From NCBI GenBank assembly GCA_020199975.1, contig JAIVJP010000031.1, positions 1-17,634 of the forward strand: 17,634 bases of DNA. Reading direction: 5' to 3'. The notes under the pieces were generated by a model. It ran no database searches, was not told where the DNA came from, and saw nothing but the letters and a program-made list of their open reading frames with translations. Positions 1-7,070 of this stretch are shown here, piece by piece; positions within the stretch are counted from its first letter, which is position 1; each line of letters starts with the position of its first letter. Source of the stretch: Acidobacteriota bacterium (GTDB lineage Bacteria; Acidobacteriota; Blastocatellia; Pyrinomonadales; Pyrinomonadaceae). A program made the position numbers and the translations under genes.

Positions 1-21
1 TCGCAAAGGCCATACTGACTG

Positions 22-591
22 ATGCCAAGAATCTTCGATAACATCGACAAACAGCTGCTCCCAGCGCTTCGTGAAACGCTCGAAGTCTCCGACCGGGGGG
101 ACTCCTGCGTCGGCTACTTCAACCTTCGCGGCTGGAAGCAGATCGATTCCTTTGTCGAACGCTGGCCTGGCGGTGAAGGTAATAGCTGCCGGTTGCTAGT
201 GGGAATGCATCGCTCTCCCAATGACGAACTCCGGGACGCACTGAGTTTAGTTCACCATGACACCGGCATCGACAATCAGACCGCCATACGCTTGCGGAAA
301 CCGCTCGCGTAAGAATTTCGTTCTCAACTCACTATAGGCGTTCCCACTGACTCCGACGAAAAGGGATTGCGCCGTCTGGCGCGGCAGATCAAAGCCAAGA
401 AGGTCTGCGTAAAGCTATTCCTTCGTCATCCTCTGCACGCCAAGCTTTATCTGCTCTTTCGTCCCGATCCGGTAAATCCTTCCGTTGGCTTCGTTGGTAG
501 CAGCAACCTGACATTCGCAGGTCTCGCGCAACAGGGCGAACTTGACGTCGATGTAATGGATCACGACTCTTGCGAAAAGCTGGCGAAGTGG
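22..591 (+). pseudogene. PLD-nuclease N-terminal fragment of a defence-type helicase, broken
   Basis: The reading frame from the ATG at 22 gives a phospholipase D-like nuclease domain of the kind found at the N-terminus of SNF2/DEAD helicases in restriction and defence islands. The start MPRIFDNIDKQLLPAL, the text VGYFNLRGWKQID and the HKD-type half-motif HPLHAKLYLL...GSSNLTFAGL (around 427-520) are clear. A TAA at 310-312 interrupts the frame, but the same frame resumes at once with EFRSQLTIGVPTD and continues to EKLAKW at about 591, so the break is one nonsense codon. After 591 the similarity ends and methylase sequence begins in another frame. The helicase motor that should follow is missing. 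A TGA at 20-22 overlaps the ATG by one base, which suggests it once followed an upstream gene. The family assignment is from recalled family sequence. Confidence 0.75.
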
Positions 592-929
592 GGGCATTCT
601 GGCATGCGATTGTCGGGCGCGTCCCTGAGAAGTCGAACGAGAAGTTTCAGGCAGGAGTTTCGATCCTTGATCCTGCTTGCGGTTCGGGGGCGTTTCTGTT
701 TGCCGCATTGAATATTCTTGAGCCGTTTTATGAAGCCTGCCTTGTTCGCATGGAAGCATTTCTCGGCGACTTGGAGCGTTCTGGAGAAAAGCACCGGCCA
801 GAAAAGTTCGCTGACTTTCGTTGCATTCTCGAACGTGTCAGTCAGCATCCAAACCGTCGCTACTTCATTCTCAAATCGATGATCGTCAACAACCTCTTCG
901 GTGTGGACATCATGGAAGAGGCTGTCGAA
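592..929 (+). pseudogene. Eco57I-type N6-adenine methylase fragment
   Basis: This frame, shifted relative to the PLD fragment, reads FWHAIVGRVPEK, then ILDPACGSGAFLFAALNIL (SAM-binding motif I, D-P-x-C-G-S-G-x-F-L), then HPNRRYFILKSMIVNNLFGVDI and MEEAVE, where recognisable sequence ends. These segments match the start of the methyltransferase core of large Eco57I-like restriction-modification methylases. The NPPY catalytic motif and everything beyond it are absent. The N-terminal several hundred residues of such enzymes are missing too. About 113 codons survive, with no start of their own: the apparent ORF start upstream lies in PLD-gene DNA. It is a remnant left by a deletion joining two genes and should be non-functional. 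Confidence 0.75.
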
Positions 930-930
930 A

Positions 931-1032
931 CCGCCCTACGTATTGCTGCAGAGTGCCACGCCAAGAGATGGGCATGGCGAGGAAGAGCGTATCGAGCCGG
1001 GCGTCGTCGAAGCCTTCTCCAATATAAGGGCC
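931..1032 (-). pseudogene. SF2 helicase motif V-VI scrap, reversed
   Basis: Read on the minus strand from 1032 down to 931, 34 codons encode GPYIGEGFDDARLDTLFL followed by AMPISWRGTLQQYVGR. This is the motif V to motif VI segment of a COG1061/Res-type superfamily II helicase, the type in restriction and TOTE-like conflict systems (family recalled, not searched). The next residues expected after GR (L-H-R) are replaced by reverse-strand methylase sequence, and an in-frame TGA sits four codons upstream. It is therefore a short insert or inversion relic abutting the methylase scrap. It probably derives from a second helicase of the same lost island, but the original source cannot be told from this window. 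Confidence 0.7.
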
Positions 1033-1097
1033 AAGATTTTTTCAGCGAAATCTTTGCACCCATTTTTCCGACAGGCTCTGAAGGGGCATGTGCTGCC

Positions 1098-1182
1098 GCC
1101 CTTTCAGGGCTGGTTAGTTATACTGGTTAGTTATATTTGGTGATGATCCAGGGGCGGCGCGCTAAGGCGCGCTCGCCCCTGG
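1098..1182. repeat. REP-like hairpin pair downstream of the island scar
   Basis: The gap 1033-1295 holds no gene. It contains the palindrome GCCCTTTCAGGGC (1098-1110), whose core recurs at 10154, 10217 and 10279. Next is a tandem TGGTTAGTTATA (1111-1122 and 1124-1135). A long hairpin follows at 1148-1182 with outer arms CCAGGGGCG/CGCCCCTGG, inner arms GCGCGC/GCGCGC, a TAAG loop and one bulged T, giving a 15-bp stem. No T-run follows, so it looks like an intergenic repeat and not a classic terminator. Confidence 0.6.
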
Positions 1183-1295
1183 CTACCTTCTGCCGCCTCC
1201 GGCGTTGGTTGCGTCGTCAACCCAAGCATCAGTCTCCCAGCATCACTTCCTAAACTTGCTCATTTGCAGAAAATTGCGGAGCGCGCTAGGATTTT

Positions 1296-1910
1296 ATGAG
1301 ATCAGCGCGTTCAATGAACTCACTCCGACCCGTAGTCGTCGATAAGCGCGAGGCAATCTTGCGCGCCGCGATCCGCGTCTTTGCCCACAACGGTTATTTC
1401 AATTCTAAAGTTGCCGACATTGCGCGCGAAGCCGGAGTCGCGGATGGCACTGTCTATCTCTACTTCAAAAGCAAAGAAGAGATCCTCCATTCGATTTTCG
1501 ATCGCACCGTGGAAGAGGCCATCTCGGAGGGTCGAAAGCAACTGGGGCAAATCAGCGATCCGCGCGAAAAACTTCGCCGGATTGCTCTCTTACATCTCGA
1601 ACGAATGGGAGCGGATCGCGATCTGGCGGTGGTGTTTCAGGTAGAACTGCGCGGCTCAACGAAGTTCATGGAAGAGTTTTCCGCAGCGGGGTTCGCTGAA
1701 TACCTCGGACTAATTCGCGCGACAATTGAAGAAGGGCAAAGCGCCGGTGTGTTTCGCCGGGAGTTGAATGCGAAGGTTGTGGCCAAAGTTTTTTTCGGTG
1801 CTCTGGACGAAATGGCCACCAACTGGATTCTCTCCAAACGTCGTTACAAACTAGTGCCCATGGCAGATCAGGTGCTGGACATCCTGCTCAACGGAGTTAG
1901 CGAGAAGTGA
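1296..1910 (+). CDS. TetR/AcrR-family transcriptional regulator (FadR-like)
   Basis: The 204-residue protein has the usual TetR layout. An N-terminal helix-turn-helix spans about residues 18-62 (KREAILRAAIRVFAHNGY, then VADIAREAGVADGTVYLYF and KSKEEIL), followed by an all-helical ligand and dimer domain. Its stop overlaps the start of the acyl-CoA synthetase gene (GTG within GTGA at 1907-1910), so the two are one translationally coupled operon. A TetR repressor next to a long-chain acyl-CoA ligase is the arrangement of Bacillus FadR, which senses acyl-CoA. Regulation of its own operon is therefore a reasonable inference, but I could not see a convincing operator upstream. The start at 1296 has a TAGGA sequence four bases before it. 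An internal ATG at 1314 would also keep the whole DNA-binding domain. Confidence 0.92.
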   Translation: MRSARSMNSLRPVVVDKREAILRAAIRVFAHNGYFNSKVADIAREAGVADGTVYLYFKSKEEILHSIFDRTVEEAISEGRKQLGQISDPREKLRRIALLHLERMGADRDLAVVFQVELRGSTKFMEEFSAAGFAEYLGLIRATIEEGQSAGVFRRELNAKVVAKVFFGALDEMATNWILSKRRYKLVPMADQVLDILLNGVSEK

Positions 1911-3781
1911 ATTCGGTCCCCCAAGCTACGAAGGAACGAGTAGAAACCTCCGTGCGCGAATCCCTGACCTCTGAGCACCCCACAACGCTTATTGAGGCCT
2001 TTAAGCGAATTGCGCGAAACCATAAACGTTCCGATACGCTGAACTACAAACGCCACGGCCGCTGGATACCAATCTCTTCGGACGAAATGCTCGCGCGCGT
2101 GCGTCGCATTGCCGCAGGACTTTATTCGCTGGGAGTGCGGCCCGGAGATCGCGTCGCGCTGCTATCTGATAGTCGGCCGGAATGGACTTTGATCGATGCG
2201 GGTTGCCTGTTTGCCGGCGCTATCGATGTCCCCATCTATCCCACCTTAACTCCGCCGCAGGTACGCTATATCTTGAAGGATTCCGGCTCACGTGTCCTGG
2301 TGGTGTCCAATCACCGTAAGTTTCTCGAAGTGAAAGAAATTCTCAGAGAATGCCCGGCAGTTGAGCAGGTGGTCTTTTTTGACGGCGCAGATGTAGACAA
2401 GGCTCAGGGAATTACTCTGGCAGAGCTGGAGCAGCGCGGTCAGATCCTGGAAGCAGAACAGCCGTACCTAATCGACGATCTGGCTCACCGTACTACGCCT
2501 GATCAACTGGCCACGATAATTTACACATCCGGAACCACGGGCGAACCCAAAGGCGTGATGTTGACGCACTCTAATCTCATTTCGAACCTGATCGACGCTG
2601 CCGAGAACCTTTCGTTCGACGAAAAAGATATTGCGCTTTCCGTCTTGCCGCTCTCCCACATCTTTGAACGCCAGGCAATGTACATGTACCTCTATCAGGG
2701 CATGGCGGTTTACTACGCAGAGTCTCTGGAAACCATTGGTCCGAACCTGCGTGAAGTGCGTCCCACGGTTCTGGTAGGAGTGCCTCGCATATTCGAAAAG
2801 ATTTATGACCGTATCAAGGAGCGCGTTGCCGCCAAAGGACGAGTCAATATGGCCTTACTTTCCTGGGCCGTCTCAGTTGGAAAGGCTTTTGCGCGGTTCG
2901 AGGTTAATAAGAAGAAGGCCCCGTTGGCACTGGCGCTGAAACACAAGCTGGCCACAAAGCTGGTTTTCTCTAAATGGCGCGAGGCGTTCGGTGGGCGTAT
3001 GCGCTTGCTGGTTTCGGGTGGCGCTGCATTGCCGGAAGAGTTGGGTTACATCTATCTCGGCGCCGGCATTCCTATCATTCAAGGTTACGGACTCACTGAG
3101 ACCTCGCCCGTGATTACTACCGGCAGAGTGGAAGACAACCGCATCGGCTCTGTTGGCAAACCGATCCCGCGAGTGGAAATCCGGATCGCAGCAGACGGCG
3201 AGATCGAAACTCGGGGCCCAAACGTGATGCGCGGCTACTACAACAAACCGGAGGAGACGCGCGCCGTCTTTACCGAGGATGGTTGGTTTAAAACCGGAGA
3301 CATCGGCACCATCGATGACGACGGTTTTCTGCGCATCACGGACCGCAAGAAGGAATTGTTTAAGACTTCCGGCGGAAAGTACATTTCGCCTCAACCAATC
3401 GAGCAGACGATTAAGGGATCGCGATTTGTCAGCCAAGTCGTCCTGATCGGCGACGGGCGCAGGTTTCCGGCCGCTTTAATCGTGCCCAACTGGCAGCAGA
3501 TTGAGTCTTACGCACAGATGAAAGGGATCAAAGTAACCAGTCGCGCGGAACTGTGCCGGCATGAGCGGATAATCGACTTGTTTGAACGGCAGATTGCCGG
3601 ACTCACTCCCGACCTGGCACAGTATGAACGAGTAAAGAAGGTTGGGTTGTTGGAGGACGAGTTCACAATCGAAGGCGGGGAACTCACCCCAACACTAAAA
3701 GTGAAGCGTCGAGTGATTGATGAGAAGTACCGCAGCGTGATTGATCAGCTCTATGACGAAGCTAAGGAAAGTGGCAAGTAA
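1907..3781 (+). CDS. Long-chain fatty-acid--CoA ligase (AMP-forming)
   Basis: This 624-residue enzyme belongs to the ANL adenylate-forming superfamily, FadD/ACSL (COG1022) branch. It activates fatty acids with ATP and CoA for beta-oxidation or lipid synthesis. Visible motifs are the P-loop YTSGTTGEPKG (residues 206-216), YGLTET (394-399, with the Mg-binding Glu398), GWFKTGDIG with Asp465 for ribose binding, and the fatty-acyl-synthetase signature ITDRKKELFKTSGGKYISP (to about 494). The C-terminal Lys-rich end (LKVKRRVIDEKY) fits the mobile C-domain. Length is normal for the family. It begins with GTG overlapping the TetR stop by four bases. Substrate chain length cannot be read from the sequence; the Gly-Gly-Lys-Tyr-Ile-Ser-Pro block favours long-chain substrates. 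Downstream it converges on a minus-strand gene across a hairpin. Confidence 0.95.
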   Translation: MNSVPQATKERVETSVRESLTSEHPTTLIEAFKRIARNHKRSDTLNYKRHGRWIPISSDEMLARVRRIAAGLYSLGVRPGDRVALLSDSRPEWTLIDAGCLFAGAIDVPIYPTLTPPQVRYILKDSGSRVLVVSNHRKFLEVKEILRECPAVEQVVFFDGADVDKAQGITLAELEQRGQILEAEQPYLIDDLAHRTTPDQLATIIYTSGTTGEPKGVMLTHSNLISNLIDAAENLSFDEKDIALSVLPLSHIFERQAMYMYLYQGMAVYYAESLETIGPNLREVRPTVLVGVPRIFEKIYDRIKERVAAKGRVNMALLSWAVSVGKAFARFEVNKKKAPLALALKHKLATKLVFSKWREAFGGRMRLLVSGGAALPEELGYIYLGAGIPIIQGYGLTETSPVITTGRVEDNRIGSVGKPIPRVEIRIAADGEIETRGPNVMRGYYNKPEETRAVFTEDGWFKTGDIGTIDDDGFLRITDRKKELFKTSGGKYISPQPIEQTIKGSRFVSQVVLIGDGRRFPAALIVPNWQQIESYAQMKGIKVTSRAELCRHERIIDLFERQIAGLTPDLAQYERVKKVGLLEDEFTIEGGELTPTLKVKRRVIDEKYRSVIDQLYDEAKESGK

Positions 3782-3816
3782 TTACGCGGCAGGTACTGGT
3801 TCATTTTGAGTTCGGA

Positions 3817-3883
3817 AGTTCAGAGTTCAACCTTTAGGTTGCGGCTCAGCGGTGCGGACAAGCTAAAGCTTGAACTCTAAACT
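3817..3883. repeat. Inverted repeat between convergent genes, possible bidirectional terminator
   Basis: A 25-base arm at 3817-3841 (core AGAGTTCAA.CTTTAG) pairs with 3859-3883 with three mismatches across a 17-base loop. It lies between the acyl-CoA ligase (ending 3781) and the minus-strand gene ending at 3863, and the right arm includes that gene's last codons and stop. Such a stem could stop transcription from both sides, but there is no clear T-run. It may equally be a dispersed repeat that supplied the gene's C-terminus. Confidence 0.55.
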
Positions 3884-4552
3884 GGCACCCCCCGGCACGC
3901 TGCGGCCGGGTAGATCCATGTCGGAGAGAATCCGTTCTGCGGCAACACGCGCTGCTTGCCTTAGTAATTGCTCGGTGTAGGGCAAACTGGCTCGACCACC
4001 CGGCCTGGGCATTACAATAACCCCACCGCCGCGGTACTCCTGTTGGTAGCTGCGGCCGTTGGTGATCATTTTTGCCGTGGTGGGAGCAAACACCCAGTAG
4101 TCGATATAAACCTCGCTAAGATCTGCGTCACCCAGGCCCCTCGCATTATCAAACCTCAACTGTATCCAAACAATGTGCGAATCAGTCTCAGCCTTGGCCC
4201 GCTTAACGGCTTCGCCACGGTTCATCTCGCGGTGCGCTATGTCGACTTTCACCGACGGCGAATCGTCGAGCCGCTCGACACATGCGCGCAGGACGCTGTC
4301 GTACAAATACATCGGAATGTTTGAAAAGTTCGCGACCCGATCGATACCGACGACGAACGACAGAGCCGCTCTAGTTTCTGCGGCAAGCTTCTTCTCCACT
4401 GGTGCGGCTTGAGGCGTAGGCGTGGGAGCAGGTGCTGATGAAGATCTTGGCGCTCGCCTTCCTGACTGGGCCGAGACTGGCCCGGCCCAGAGGGCGAGCA
4501 GCGCAAAGACTGCAACTACACTCAAATGTAAGAGGCGGCGGTGATTTGTCAT
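3863..4552 (-). CDS. Secreted protein of unknown function
   Basis: The 229-residue protein starts with a classic Sec signal peptide: NHRR, a hydrophobic run (SVVAVFALLALWAG), then a likely cleavage after VSA in PVSAQS near residue 28. A low-complexity Ala/Pro/Ser/Thr linker follows (about 30-50). A globular domain then contains SHIVWIQLRFDNARG, EVYIDYWVFAPTTAKM and a Gly-rich loop YRGGGVIVMPRPGGR. I do not recognise the domain; there are no metal-binding or catalytic signatures I can name. The beta-strand/Arg-rich pattern resembles small periplasmic proteins of unknown function. Export to the periplasm or outside the cell is supported; the role is not. It is divergent from the flavoprotein gene, with a 195-base region between. 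The ribosome-binding site is weak (GGA about 10 bases before the ATG). Confidence 0.8.
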   Translation of the reverse strand: MTNHRRLLHLSVVAVFALLALWAGPVSAQSGRRAPRSSSAPAPTPTPQAAPVEKKLAAETRAALSFVVGIDRVANFSNIPMYLYDSVLRACVERLDDSPSVKVDIAHREMNRGEAVKRAKAETDSHIVWIQLRFDNARGLGDADLSEVYIDYWVFAPTTAKMITNGRSYQQEYRGGGVIVMPRPGGRASLPYTEQLLRQAARVAAERILSDMDLPGRSVPGGASLEFKL

Positions 4553-4632
4553 GGTGGTTGTCCAGGACTCAAACGTGGAATCATTGTAGCACCGGCGATC
4601 CGAAATCTATGGTCAGATTTGCTACACTGACG

Positions 4633-4701
4633 CACCACTGTCCCAACGTTAGTGGACAGGATCAGGGAACTAACATGCACCAAAACGTTGGGACAGTAGT
4701 G
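4633..4701. repeat. 18-bp inverted repeat in a divergent promoter region
   Basis: The arm CACCACTGTCCCAACGTT (4633-4650) is matched by its reverse complement at 4684-4701 with a single mismatch; the inner 14 bases are perfect. The 33-base loop holds a second small pair, GTTAG/CTAAC. It sits in the 195-base region between divergent genes (minus-strand start 4552, plus-strand start 4748). It could be an operator, a leader hairpin for the flavoprotein gene, or a small mobile repeat. Confidence 0.6.
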
Positions 4702-4747
4702 ATGCTGGTGAGGCAGTTTTGATCTCCAAAGGTTCGGATCGGGAACA

Positions 4748-5434
4748 GTGCGATCATTGATCATCACCGAGGTTCGTGACCAGGCGCGCGGCACGCGTTC
4801 CTTTGATCTCATGCCTGAAGGGGGCCTGGAAAAACACGGTGTTTCTTTTGTGCCGGGGCAGGTGGCAGTTTTGCAAGTAGAAGGTGAAGCGCCTGCTCAC
4901 TTTGCCTTTGCCAGTGCCCCGGAAGATCAGGAATTGGAAGTGTTGGTTAAGCAGAAGATAGGCGCCAGCAACGTCATCTTCGATATGAAAGCAGGCGAAC
5001 GAATTCAGCTTTTGGACGTGACTGGTCACGGCTTTGCGCTCAACGACCATCAAAAAAAGGATCTTGTTTTTGTAGCGATGGGCACGGGCGTGGCGCCACT
5101 CCGTTCAGCGCTCCGGCATGTGCTGAAACGCCAAGAAGACTTCGGCCAGTTAGTGGTGCTCTACGGCGCCCGCACGCCAGACGACTTTTGCTACCGAGAT
5201 GAAACTCAAGTTTGGGAAGATGCCGGAGTGGAATTGCGTCAGGTTATCTCCAGACCTGACGGACACGACTGGTTTGGTCCTACCGGTTACGTTCAGTCGC
5301 TGCTGGATCACGTTCTACCCTCACTCCACTCGCCCATCGCTTTGATTTGTGGCTCGCAAACGATGATTGGACAAACGCGCGATCGCCTGGAGAAGATGGG
5401 CTTTGCTGCAAATGAGATTCTGACCAATTACTGA
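4748..5434 (+). CDS. FAD/NAD(P)-binding oxidoreductase, ferredoxin reductase-like
   Basis: The 228-residue protein has the two-domain FNR fold. An N-terminal FAD beta-barrel includes FVPGQVAVLQV (34-44), and a C-terminal NAD(P) domain has MGTGVAPLRSAL (111-122), LYGARTPDDFCYRDE (138-152) and the closing CGSQTM...ILTNY (201-228). Enzymes of this family move electrons between NAD(P)H and a partner such as ferredoxin, a cytochrome or a haem protein. The usual flavin-binding R-x-Y-S/T motif is replaced by HFAFASAPED (51-60), so the Arg and Tyr are absent. A similar loss is known in a plant and bacterial FNR-like subgroup, so it need not mean loss of FAD. No iron-sulfur domain is fused. The start codon is GTG at 4748; a TTG at 4757 is an alternative. 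The partner is unknown. Confidence 0.85.
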   Translation: MRSLIITEVRDQARGTRSFDLMPEGGLEKHGVSFVPGQVAVLQVEGEAPAHFAFASAPEDQELEVLVKQKIGASNVIFDMKAGERIQLLDVTGHGFALNDHQKKDLVFVAMGTGVAPLRSALRHVLKRQEDFGQLVVLYGARTPDDFCYRDETQVWEDAGVELRQVISRPDGHDWFGPTGYVQSLLDHVLPSLHSPIALICGSQTMIGQTRDRLEKMGFAANEILTNY

Positions 5435-5749
5435 CTGAGGTGGCAGGGAGTCACGGGGAACTCAGCGCGGCCCGGGCCGCTATAGCGACCGGGTATCGAT
5501 GAGTGACCAAACGTTTGAAAACTCAAAAGGGCCTGCCAGTTAGCTGGGCTTGAGCCGTCCTTTTGGGGATCGCTGAGTTTTCACACAGTCTCTAACCCGC
5601 TCCCGGTTCTGTATTCGTGGGCGCTCGATTCGCGCGGTTTCGTGGATCGTCGGGGCAGCCCCGCTGGGGTGGAAGACCGCTTTCGATATGAAGTGAGAGA
5701 CCATTAGAATAAGCTCTGCTCTACTATATTCGATCAATAAGGAAACTCC
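5435..5749. repeat. Gene-free leader region with repeat fragments
   Basis: No gene is visible in these 315 bases. They hold GCGGCCCGGGCCGC (about 5465-5478) with TAGCGACCGGGT after it, and a 19-base segment (5548-5566) repeated inverted and perfect at 7951-7969. The stretch TCACACAGTCTCTAACCCGC to GGTTCTGTA (about 5580-5613) belongs to a repeat family also at 8164-8230. GTTTCGTGGATCGT (5637-5650) recurs inverted at 12141-12154. Near 5652-5670 are the small palindromes GGGGCAGCCCC and CCCCGCTGGGG, overlapping each other. The promoter of the peptidase presumably lies in the last 90 bases, but I cannot fix its boxes. Confidence 0.6.
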
Positions 5750-6994
5750 ATGCGTCGATTGCTAGCCAGTCCTTTGTCTGTCCTTGCCTTGCTGCTGCCC
5801 TGCTTGCAGGTTTTGTCACAAACACCGGCGCAGTATCTGGACCAGGCAAAGTCGCTCCAGAACGATGCCCGGGTGAAAACAGCTTACGAGTATATCGATA
5901 AGAACCGTGAGAGCATTCTGCGCGAATTGATCGCAATTACTGAGATCAACGCGCCCTCAGGGCATGAGCAGGAGCGCGCTAAATACATCGAGAAGCTGCT
6001 GCGTAAGTACAGGTTGCAGAGCATCCGTTACGACGCGGCGGGTAACCTTATTGCTGTGCGCAAGGGAACCGGTGGTGGACCAGTGGTCGTCTTTGATGCC
6101 CATCTGGACACGGTCTTTCAACCCGGACTCAAGATCAAAGCGACTATTCGCGAGGGACGAGTGCATGCGCCGGGCGTCGGCGACGACACCCGGAATATCG
6201 AAGCCTTACTGGCGACGATTCGCGCCCTCGATGCGGCTCGGATCGAGACCAGGGGCGATCTGGTTTTTGTGTTTACGGTTGAAGAAGAGACAAACTTTGC
6301 GGGCGTCAAGCAGTTCATCAAAGACAACAAAGGCAAAATCGATTACTACGTCGCGCTCGACGGCGGCTATGAAGGATTCACATATGCCGGCATTGGCATC
6401 AACTGGTACCGGCATCACTTCATCGGCCTCGGTGGCCACACACGCTCACGCACCCCGCCTTACTCGGCGAGCTTGCCGCTCGCTCGTGCGATTTCCCGGA
6501 TCTATGAGCTAAGGGTCCCCACCAATCCGTCTTCAAATCTGAACATCGGCATGCTGGGAGGTTCGGAAGTAGTGAACGCCAAAGCATCCGACGCGTGGTT
6601 TACAGTCGATCTCCGTTCGACGAGTAACGAAGTAATGGCTGAGCTGGAGAACAAGATCGCAGCGATCCTGGAAGAAGAGGCCCGACGCGCAAATATGAAA
6701 CTGAAGACGGAGGTGATCTCAACCTCCCCGGCAGCAGTGATTCCCGGACATAGGAATTCGAAGCTCGTGATGGTGGCCGAAGCGGTGCATCGCGCAATGG
6801 GATTTGATCCTCCAATTACGCCGACCGGCTCCAATAATGCCAGCGCCGCGTTGTTGCAAGGCGTTCCGTCGATTTCCACCGGCGCCGGTCCTTGCAACGA
6901 CTCACACGCTTTAACCGAGAACTGTGAAATCGAACCGCTCTACAAAGGAATTAAGAAAATTCTCTTGCTGGAGTTGGCGCTGGTCCAACTCTAG
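5750..6994 (+). CDS. Secreted M20-family metallopeptidase (PepT-like)
   Basis: This 414-residue protein has an N-terminal signal peptide (hydrophobic core about residues 4-22, ending VLSQ), so it probably acts outside the cytoplasm. The M20 di-zinc ligands and catalytic residues are all visible: DAHLDT (His118, Asp120), GVGDD (Asp145), VEEE (catalytic and bridging Glu178-180), ALDGG (Asp204) and SHALTENCEIEP (His386). His230 in GLGGHTR fits the lid-domain histidine. Family members cut dipeptides or tripeptides or deacylate small amides; the exact substrate is not readable, though the layout is nearest to tripeptidase T-like proteins. An AAGGA about six bases before the ATG supports the start. 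It ends 76 bases from a convergent exonuclease gene, with repeat DNA between them. Confidence 0.93.
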   Translation: MRRLLASPLSVLALLLPCLQVLSQTPAQYLDQAKSLQNDARVKTAYEYIDKNRESILRELIAITEINAPSGHEQERAKYIEKLLRKYRLQSIRYDAAGNLIAVRKGTGGGPVVVFDAHLDTVFQPGLKIKATIREGRVHAPGVGDDTRNIEALLATIRALDAARIETRGDLVFVFTVEEETNFAGVKQFIKDNKGKIDYYVALDGGYEGFTYAGIGINWYRHHFIGLGGHTRSRTPPYSASLPLARAISRIYELRVPTNPSSNLNIGMLGGSEVVNAKASDAWFTVDLRSTSNEVMAELENKIAAILEEEARRANMKLKTEVISTSPAAVIPGHRNSKLVMVAEAVHRAMGFDPPITPTGSNNASAALLQGVPSISTGAGPCNDSHALTENCEIEPLYKGIKKILLLELALVQL

Positions 6995-7070
6995 AATCGG
7001 GTGCGCGAGCGCAGCGACCACCTCTGCTACAGAACCGGGAGCGGTAGCGACCCCGCATTCAAGGAACGCA
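6995..7070. repeat. Repeat fragment between convergent genes
   Basis: The 76 bases contain GTGCGCGAGCGCAGCGACCAC and ACAGAACCGGGAGCGGTAGCGACCCCG (split here at 7028). The 15-base ACAGAACCGGGAGCG (7029-7043) is the exact reverse complement of 5598-5612, so the same repeat lies on both sides of the peptidase gene in opposite orientation. The convergent exonuclease gene stops exactly at the edge of this repeat. Confidence 0.55.

Noticed and set aside
930..1130. Continuation of the methylase frame to 1130
   Set aside because: Similarity ends near 929; the following residues are antisense to the helicase scrap and then repeat DNA.
1266..1295. AAAAT...ATTTT inverted pair before the TetR gene as an operator
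   Set aside because: Only five bases per arm with unrelated sequence between; too weak to call.
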